From CAZZCU01 sp964652825 (GTDB lineage: Bacteria > Bdellovibrionota_B > Oligoflexia > Oligoflexales > CAZZCU01), in the NCBI GenBank assembly GCA_964652825.1, contig CAZZCU010000008.1, positions 1 through 64,000 on the forward strand: a stretch of 64,000 bases of DNA, given 5' to 3'. Made by a program: the position numbers and the translations under genes. The notes beneath the pieces are model-generated. The model was given only the letters and a program-made list of their open reading frames with translations, had not been told where the DNA came from and did not search any database. This document shows positions 58,589-64,000 of the stretch, one piece after another (position 1 is the stretch's first letter; each line of letters starts with the position of its first letter).

Positions 58589-59540
58589 AACCGATTTTTC
58601 CTGGAGTCGTAAAAAAGCAGTGCACATTACGCTGCTGGTTGCGGCGTTTCTTCTGACATTTTTATTCTTTCTATATCTGACATTTCCCTATGGGGTTTTG
58701 AAGGAAGCGATTTCCGTTGAGATCAGCAAAGCGGTTGGTATGAATATCCGGGTTGCTAAGCTTGGGCCCAATCTTCCGGCCGGTGTTGACTTTGATGGGG
58801 TTCAGATCGAGGCGACACCTGGGGGCAAAGCTTTCAAGATCGACCAGGTTTATGCTGGTATCAGCCTGTTTAAGTTGCTGTTCACACGTCTCGGTGTGGA
58901 TATTGATTTGGCTGCCGGTGGTGGCACATTGTCATTGGATGTTCGAGACTGGTTGTTCCGCATGTTGTCGGGTACTGGTTTGCCCAGGGGATTAACCATG
59001 CAGGCGACAAAATTCCCGCTTGATGACCTGGTCAGTTTTGCTTTGAGTGCCGCCGCGAACAGTCCAGATATGAATCAGTTGTTGGCGCCGATGCTGGCTA
59101 AATTGATTTTCCGCGGCAATCTTAACGGTGATATTGATATGAGCTTTGCCAAGGATACCTCTGAATCCGAGGGTGAGTTCAATATTCGTATTAACGACGG
59201 CCTGTTCATTATCGATGATCCATCACTCAATATCGCTGACCAGCGTTTCGAGAAGGCGGTATTAAAGGGCAAATTGATCAAAGGTGAAATTAAGCTCGAT
59301 GACAGCTCCGGCTTTAAGACGCAAGAGCTGGAAGTATCGGTGAAAGGCGGCATCAGTCTGCGTGAATCGCTACCTAAGTCGTTGTTAGGAATTAGAATTG
59401 CCTTGAAACTTGATAAAGGCCTCAAAGATCAGTTTGGCTTTTTGCTAAATACTGCTGGTGGGCAAGACGCTACCGTGGCTTGGAGTGTTTCTGGAAATCT
59501 GGCTGCTCCAAGCTATGCGACAGTGCCTTACGGTGATTGA
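58563..59540 (+). CDS. gspN: Type II secretion protein GspN
   Basis: GspN is found in many delta-type T2SS loci but is missing from several gammaproteobacterial ones. The 325-residue protein has one membrane helix (about 20-40) followed by a long beta-rich periplasmic domain with repeats of the AsmA/GspN type (for example VAKLGPNLPAGVDFDGVQIE and LRESLPKSLLGIRIALKLDK). It starts at GTG 58563, overlapping the gspM 3' end by 26 bases. It is the last gene of the T2SS operon; no gspO prepilin peptidase is in the window. Confidence 0.88.
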   Translation: MVTLSEIFKTDFSWSRKKAVHITLLVAAFLLTFLFFLYLTFPYGVLKEAISVEISKAVGMNIRVAKLGPNLPAGVDFDGVQIEATPGGKAFKIDQVYAGISLFKLLFTRLGVDIDLAAGGGTLSLDVRDWLFRMLSGTGLPRGLTMQATKFPLDDLVSFALSAAANSPDMNQLLAPMLAKLIFRGNLNGDIDMSFAKDTSESEGEFNIRINDGLFIIDDPSLNIADQRFEKAVLKGKLIKGEIKLDDSSGFKTQELEVSVKGGISLRESLPKSLLGIRIALKLDKGLKDQFGFLLNTAGGQDATVAWSVSGNLAAPSYATVPYGD

Positions 59541-59550
59541 CTTCGTAAGT

Positions 59551-59579
59551 TTGACGGTGTGGTGAGCCTCCGTTACAAT
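59551..59579 (+). promoter_or_regulatory. Strong sigma-70 promoter of the last transcription unit
   Basis: TTGACG (59551-59556), 17 bases, TACAAT (59574-59579): 5/6 and 5/6 matches to consensus. It lies 45 bases before the ATG at 59625, right after gspN. Confidence 0.65.
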
Positions 59580-59624
59580 TTTAGTAGAGACTTCCTTTAA
59601 TCCCTTTATTCGTGGCTTTTTAAG

Positions 59625-59999
59625 ATGCGTGATTTCGAGGCGCAGCTGTCCGCCATCCTTCGCGTGTATCTCGAACGCGGAGTGTTGGCATTGGACGCCG
59701 TTGTAGCGGAAAATGACGACCAGCTTATCCATTGGATGCGGTTACGCAAGGTTGCGTTCCATAATCTGCTGGCGTTGGATCATATCGCTGCGAGCGACGG
59801 GTTTAAGTGGGATAATAGCTCGGTGATGGCTGAGCTGTTACAAAGAGTCGAGCGTTTTAATCATTACCTGACGGAACGGATTCAGCAGCGTTTAGACGCC
59901 GCGCGTGATGATTTAACCAAGCTCAATGGTCTTCGCAAAAATTTAGGTAAATTTCGCTCGGGACAGCGACTCTCGGAAGTATTCAGCAAGTCGATCTAG
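59625..59999 (+). CDS. Unrecognised small helical protein
   Basis: This 124-residue protein is predicted to be all helical: MRDFEAQLSAILRVYLERGV, then LIHWMRLRKVAFHNLLALDH and FNHYLTERIQQRLDAARDDL. Heptad-like spacing of Leu/Val over the last half suggests a short coiled coil. No signal peptide or enzyme motif was seen. A strong promoter lies directly upstream, but the ribosome site before ATG is poor. It is followed 36 bases later by a glycosyltransferase-TPR gene and looks like a FliT- or chaperone-sized protein; a flagellar or glycosylation-chaperone role is only a guess. Confidence 0.65.
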   Translation: MRDFEAQLSAILRVYLERGVLALDAVVAENDDQLIHWMRLRKVAFHNLLALDHIAASDGFKWDNSSVMAELLQRVERFNHYLTERIQQRLDAARDDLTKLNGLRKNLGKFRSGQRLSEVFSKSI

Positions 60000-60035
60000 T
60001 TTGTACTCATATCTCATGAGTGCTGGGAGCACAGT

Positions 60036-61874
60036 ATGACAAAAAAGAAACTGGCAATAGTCTATGGCAACCTGCCGACCGTTGACGAAGTCGATCAGTT
60101 TCAGTTGCTGGCGGATCAGTATGATGTTTCGGTACTGACCTCGGCATCGGTATGTACTTACATTGCCCAAAACAGCCGCTTTAATAATCTGCGCTGTATT
60201 GCACTGGCGGATCATGACGAAAATCCCATGTATCTACCAGGTTTGGAAAAGGCACTGGGCGGATACGACTTGGTTATCGTCAAGGAACGCCTTGGTCTGT
60301 ACGCCTATCAGGCGGTGAAAGCAAAATGGCGTCATAAATTCCGACTGGCAGTCTGGGTCGATAACCTGGCACCCAATCCCGGTGAAGACATTAATCAGAT
60401 GCGTACCGTTCGCCGCGAAATTACCGCTGCCGCCGATATCTTTTTGGTGCAGACGGAAGCTGCTCGCGAAACTTTGCGGGTGGAAGGCATTGCTGACAGC
60501 CGTATTTGTCTGTTCACGCCGTGGGTGCAGCCATATGCAAAGCGCACCAAGAAAACCCGGGCCAAAGCTCTGGAGCACCTTGGGTTTGCCGAGGGTGATT
60601 TCGTCATTGCTCATACAGGCCAGATTGAGTGGGAAGAAGCGATCGGTGATTTGGCACACGCTGTGAAAATCGCACAGACGATCGATCCGCGCGCGGCGCA
60701 ACGTCTGCGTATTGTTTTCTGTGGGATCGGTTCCTATGTCACCCAGGTGCGTGATACTTTTGTTGCGCATAAGCTAGATGATCGCGTCGCCTATCTGACA
60801 CCGAGCCGCGATGCTACCAGTGTGTTGTTGCACGCTGCTGATGCGGTATTTGTCTCGGGTTTTCCGGGGCGGGATCGCGTGGAAGGCGAGCCGTACCGGT
60901 TGTTGACGGCGATGGCGAATGAGGTTCCTGTCATTGCCAATCGCACGCCGATTGTTGAAGATTTTTGTGGTAAACACCGCTTTGATTTTTGCGGTGGCAG
61001 TATTCATAGTTTGGCGCAAGCTCTATGCAAAGCTGTTGAGGCGGTTGGTCTGCGCAATGATATCGCCAAAAAGAATGTTCAGGCTTATCGAGCGCGCGTG
61101 ACTAACGATAAAGTTGTTACCGAGATGAAGCGCATGCTGGAGTTGCTCGGTGATTCACAGGCGACTGATCAGGCTATCGACCAACAGGTACGCGATATTG
61201 AAACCAAGGTCAGTACCAAGCAATACTTGGCGGCCATCGACGCAATCGAACAAGTTTTCAAGATCAAGGATTGTCCGATTCACCATCGCTCCAACTTGTA
61301 TCGTCTGGTTGGTGATTGCTTTGCCAAACTCGGAGATAATGACGCAGCTAAAGATGCTTATCTGAAGGCGATCGAGTTGGATCAATACTCGGTGAAAGCT
61401 TATATCGGCTTAGGAACGATTAGTCTGGTGAAAGGTAGCAATGATGTTGCGATGCTGCACTTTCAGAAGGCGGTTTCGCTGGCTCCGGATGACGAAATGG
61501 CAAGTTTGGGACTTGGTTTGTCTTTCCAAGGCATGCGCGAGTTGAACGAAGCGACGAAGTGGGTGGTCAAGGCTTTGGAAATCGATCCGGAAAATACGCC
61601 AGGGTTATTCACTCTGGTGCGACTAGCATATGAGCGGAATACATTTGGCGAGGCGGAAGTGGGGTTGCGTCGTTACTTGACAAAGCGTCCGCACGATCTG
61701 AACATGACATACGCGCTTGCCGGGCTTTTGTTTAAAATGGAGCGTTTCGCGGATGTGATCGCGACGACGCAATTGATCCTGGCGGCGGAGCCGCAGGATG
61801 CGCGCGCTCATGCTTTGCAGACGCAGGCGCAAACTGCTCTGAGCGGCATGGGATCGGCTGCTGGTTCCAAATAG
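60036..61874 (+). CDS. Glycosyltransferase (GT4-like) fused to TPR repeats
   Basis: This 612-residue cytoplasmic protein has an N-terminal half (1-350) with GT-B glycosyltransferase features: LAIVYGNLPTVDEVDQFQLL at the start, a linker WVDNLAPNPGEDI, a second domain starting VIAHTGQIEWEEAIGDLAHA and a donor-site segment GEPYRLLTAMANEVPVIANR. The last 230 residues contain about five TPR repeats (LYRLVGDCFAKLGDNDAAKD, AYIGLGTISLVKGSNDVAML, MASLGLGLSFQGMRELNEAT...). GT-TPR fusions often glycosylate surface proteins such as flagellins. The donor sugar and target are unknown. It starts ATG with AGCAC-type sequence upstream and is followed 28 bases later by the next gene. Confidence 0.82.
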   Translation: MTKKKLAIVYGNLPTVDEVDQFQLLADQYDVSVLTSASVCTYIAQNSRFNNLRCIALADHDENPMYLPGLEKALGGYDLVIVKERLGLYAYQAVKAKWRHKFRLAVWVDNLAPNPGEDINQMRTVRREITAAADIFLVQTEAARETLRVEGIADSRICLFTPWVQPYAKRTKKTRAKALEHLGFAEGDFVIAHTGQIEWEEAIGDLAHAVKIAQTIDPRAAQRLRIVFCGIGSYVTQVRDTFVAHKLDDRVAYLTPSRDATSVLLHAADAVFVSGFPGRDRVEGEPYRLLTAMANEVPVIANRTPIVEDFCGKHRFDFCGGSIHSLAQALCKAVEAVGLRNDIAKKNVQAYRARVTNDKVVTEMKRMLELLGDSQATDQAIDQQVRDIETKVSTKQYLAAIDAIEQVFKIKDCPIHHRSNLYRLVGDCFAKLGDNDAAKDAYLKAIELDQYSVKAYIGLGTISLVKGSNDVAMLHFQKAVSLAPDDEMASLGLGLSFQGMRELNEATKWVVKALEIDPENTPGLFTLVRLAYERNTFGEAEVGLRRYLTKRPHDLNMTYALAGLLFKMERFADVIATTQLILAAEPQDARAHALQTQAQTALSGMGSAAGSK

Positions 61875-61902
61875 GATGTTTGGGTGATCGAAGGATCCTT
61901 TC

Positions 61903-62541
61903 ATGTTGAAACGCATACTTATTAATCGCCGCTCGGTACCCGTCCCGGTGCCGATTAAGAATCTTCAGCAGGCACTGCATTGGGTGCAGCAGACTTTAGT
62001 GCTTGGTGATCAGGTCATTACCAAAATCATGCTTGATGGCAGAGAGATCGACGAGACAGCCGATGATATCCGTTTTGATAGTAGTTCTCGGCTCGAGCTT
62101 TTTATTGAATCCCCAATTGATCTGTCCGTACAAACTCTCGAAACCGCGCGTAATCTGGCGTCGGTATTATGTCGGAGCCTGAAACCTCTCGCAGTGGCTT
62201 GTTGGGAGGCTTCGCCGAAGGCGCCGCCCCAGGAGTGCGAAAGCGTCTTGGTCGATCTGCGTCTGGTCGTTGATCTCCTCGATCATTTTCAGGCTCTGAT
62301 CAGTCCCAAAGATTGTCAGAGCTTGGAACTAGCCAGTCTTGGGCAGGCCATAGTCCAGAGTTTGACTGGTTTGCAGATGGCTCGCTCGCAATCGGATTGG
62401 CGCGGCTTTGCACGCGTACTGCTTAATCGCCTGGAGCCTGAACTCGATAAATTCTGCTCAGAATCCGCCAGTATTCAGGCTGACTTGCTAAGCTATAAAA
62501 GCTCCCGTCGCGCCGATCTCGGCGAGAATAAAATTCGATAA
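61903..62541 (+). CDS. Unrecognised 212-residue protein in the GT operon
   Basis: This protein has a basic start MLKRILINRRSVPVPVPIKN, a two-part domain with short strands (LVLGDQVITKIMLDGREID, like a beta-grasp or ubiquitin-like fold) and a longer helical C-terminal part ending DLLSYKSSRRADLGENKIR. No signal peptide, membrane segment or catalytic motif was recognised. AAGGAT lies 7 bases upstream. It is 28 bases after the GT-TPR gene and shares its orientation, so it likely belongs to the same transcript. A role as partner or adaptor of the glycosyltransferase is inferred from position only. Confidence 0.65.
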   Translation: MLKRILINRRSVPVPVPIKNLQQALHWVQQTLVLGDQVITKIMLDGREIDETADDIRFDSSSRLELFIESPIDLSVQTLETARNLASVLCRSLKPLAVACWEASPKAPPQECESVLVDLRLVVDLLDHFQALISPKDCQSLELASLGQAIVQSLTGLQMARSQSDWRGFARVLLNRLEPELDKFCSESASIQADLLSYKSSRRADLGENKIR

Positions 62542-62630
62542 AATCTGCGTTTTTCCCGCCGCGCTGATGTGCCGTCTGTGTTATGATGTGGCATATCTAA
62601 TCTGATCTATGGCAGCGGTGGTTGCGTGAA

Positions 62631-64000
62631 ATGGTGATACATAAATCAGCATTGGCAATGCTTTGGGTGACGGTGTATCTAGGCATCACTTCGGCCTCGT
62701 TACCAGAAGGTTACGCGTTTAAAACGGCGTCAAGCTCGGCAAATCGCGTCGACCCCGCTCTGACGGTTTGGTTTAAGGACCATGCCAATATCATTATCAG
62801 CGTTGACGAGCCACGATCCATCTATGACAAAAAATTGGCCAAACACGATGATTTGACGCGCGCTTTTATGCGGCTTCGCTATGCGAACGCTCGCATTAAA
62901 GACGATAAGGAGAGCTACGATCAAGCCGTGGCGGTCATGACCAAGGCGCTCGCCGGTGGACCCGAAATTTCGCAGGCGCATCCACTGATGTCTTATCTGG
63001 TTGCCGAAGTCGGTAAGAGCCAGTTGGCCACGCCGGATGTTCGCAACCAGGCCAATCAATTGCTCGATAATTTTCCCGGCCGCAGTTGTCCACAACGTGA
63101 TCGTATTCTGAAAACTCTCGAAGAAGACGCAACCAAGAATCTGGACACGGATGATCTTAAACTGTTGCTTGGTAAAATCGCATCATACCGTTCGGCGCGT
63201 TTTCGTGAACGAGCACTCGATACGTTTGTTTATACTTTGCCTTTGGATAAACAGCAGGTCGTCAAAGAGCAACTGTTCCCGATGGTTCAGGAATTCGCCA
63301 GGTTGGTGGATGACAATGCCTGGTTAAAACCATCGGCCAGCTCTGATAAAGAGCAATTTAAACTGGCGTTTCGCGAAATCGCTCAGGCCGCGCGCACCGG
63401 TAAATGTAATACGGCGAGACAAGATATCATTGATCTCGTGGCCAAAGTCGATGGTGGTCGTTTTGAACAGGTTAGATCGACGGCGAATATCGTCGCCAAT
63501 TGTTTCAAGCGCAAGGGTGATAATGCTCGCGCTCAGTTCTGGAGGGATTTGGAAAAACCCCTGGAAGAAAAATTCAATTTTTTGGGACGCGAGCTGGCTA
63601 AACGCAGTCAGGGCGCGATTCTTTGGGGAGGCGATCAGTTTGACGGTGCTAAACGCATCTTTCGCGATTTGATTAAAGAGGCGCAGTTTCATCGTCAACG
63701 CGACGTCGAAGCGAACGCATTATTTACTTTGGCGCGCATTGAGGAAAACGAAGGCCGCAATGAAGATGCCATCCGTTCTTATGATAATTATGTCGCCAAT
63801 TTTCCGGATCATGAGCGTTATGAAGACGCCGTCATGTCATTGCTGCTGTTGAACTTTGTCTCCAGTCGCTATGAACAGGCGCTTAAGAACGTTGATGATT
63901 ATTTGCTGGCGCAAAGTGTACTGACGCTGGATGAGAAGTCGATTTCGGCGAATTCATTTATGTTGTTTTGGGGTGGTCGTTTGCATCTGGCGCTTGGCAA
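62631..64000 (+). CDS. Exported helical-repeat protein, Slt-like N-terminus, 3' end cut
   Basis: From ATG 62631 the frame stays open to the window end (456 codons). A short N-terminal hydrophobic stretch (ALAMLWVTVYLGITSASLP, about 6-24) looks like a signal peptide. The rest is helical with TPR/Slt-type repeats: ALFTLARIEENEGRNEDAIR, then NYVANFPDHERYEDAVMSLL and a FWGGRLHLALG segment resembling the W-x-G-R-x-x-x-x-x-G unit of Slt70-type superhelical domains. The catalytic domain, if any, would lie beyond the edge. A possible -10 TATGAT lies at 62582-62587. Alternative: a stand-alone periplasmic TPR protein. Confidence 0.6.
   Translation, partial: MVIHKSALAMLWVTVYLGITSASLPEGYAFKTASSSANRVDPALTVWFKDHANIIISVDEPRSIYDKKLAKHDDLTRAFMRLRYANARIKDDKESYDQAVAVMTKALAGGPEISQAHPLMSYLVAEVGKSQLATPDVRNQANQLLDNFPGRSCPQRDRILKTLEEDATKNLDTDDLKLLLGKIASYRSARFRERALDTFVYTLPLDKQQVVKEQLFPMVQEFARLVDDNAWLKPSASSDKEQFKLAFREIAQAARTGKCNTARQDIIDLVAKVDGGRFEQVRSTANIVANCFKRKGDNARAQFWRDLEKPLEEKFNFLGRELAKRSQGAILWGGDQFDGAKRIFRDLIKEAQFHRQRDVEANALFTLARIEENEGRNEDAIRSYDNYVANFPDHERYEDAVMSLLLLNFVSSRYEQALKNVDDYLLAQSVLTLDEKSISANSFMLFWGGRLHLALG

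Noticed and set aside
1..64000. tRNA, rRNA, CRISPR arrays, insertion sequences or prophage
   Set aside because: Searched by eye on both strands for T-loop and acceptor patterns, spaced repeats and transposase motifs; none found.

Overview
The window is one dense, roughly balanced-GC bacterial chromosome segment of about 60 genes, mostly in tight operons with many GTG/TTG starts. The gene set (type II secretion operon with an actin-fold GspL, LivKHMGF importer, PdxST, Hsp33, rpsU-dnaG-rpoD operon, a sigma-54 response regulator with sigma-54-type promoters nearby) indicates a Gram-negative, diderm bacterium. The mix resembles Bdellovibrionota, Myxococcota and other former Deltaproteobacteria more than enteric gammaproteobacteria. 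No rRNA, tRNA, CRISPR array or insertion sequence was seen, and no gap longer than 300 bp lacks a gene.

1-20.5 kb: the 5' part of a FAD-dependent dehydrogenase on the minus strand; a complete branched-chain amino-acid ABC importer (livKHMGF); a soluble histidine kinase-receiver hybrid; a packed minus-strand trio of RimK, a hemerythrin and a second ATP-grasp enzyme; tesA-ybbA-ybbP; a Sco1-PCuAC fusion for copper delivery; pdxST; an MFS exporter-hslO pair; and a topoisomerase III.

20.5-31.8 kb is the most accessory-looking part. A sigma-54 activator gene is flanked by an unrecognised divergent gene with a -24/-12-like promoter, a small kinase-fold ORF whose end overlaps the activator gene tail to tail, and a near-consensus sigma-54 promoter in front of two small proteins that share a short N-terminal motif. 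Then come a nucleoside salvage operon (deoA-punA-hpt) behind a large exported protein of unknown function, a one-ribbon zinc protein with a strong terminator, and two more unknowns, one of them a probable lipoprotein with a transglycosylase-like N-terminus.

31.8-43.4 kb: a macromolecular-synthesis operon (rpsU-dnaG-rpoD) extended by dus and a LysR-type regulator, in which RpoD has a long histone-H1-like basic N-terminus and dnaG lacks an ordinary start codon; yajQ-ychF; a small exported protein; a toxin-first RelE-type toxin-antitoxin pair with a perfect palindrome at its start; and a crotonase with an altered active site.

43.5-59.6 kb: aroK followed by a type II secretion locus, gspC-gspC'-D-E-F-G-H-I-J-K-L-M-N, with two tandem GspC paralogs. 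59.6-64 kb: a new transcription unit with a helical protein, a glycosyltransferase-TPR fusion and an unknown protein, then the N-terminal part of a periplasmic helical-repeat protein cut by the window end.
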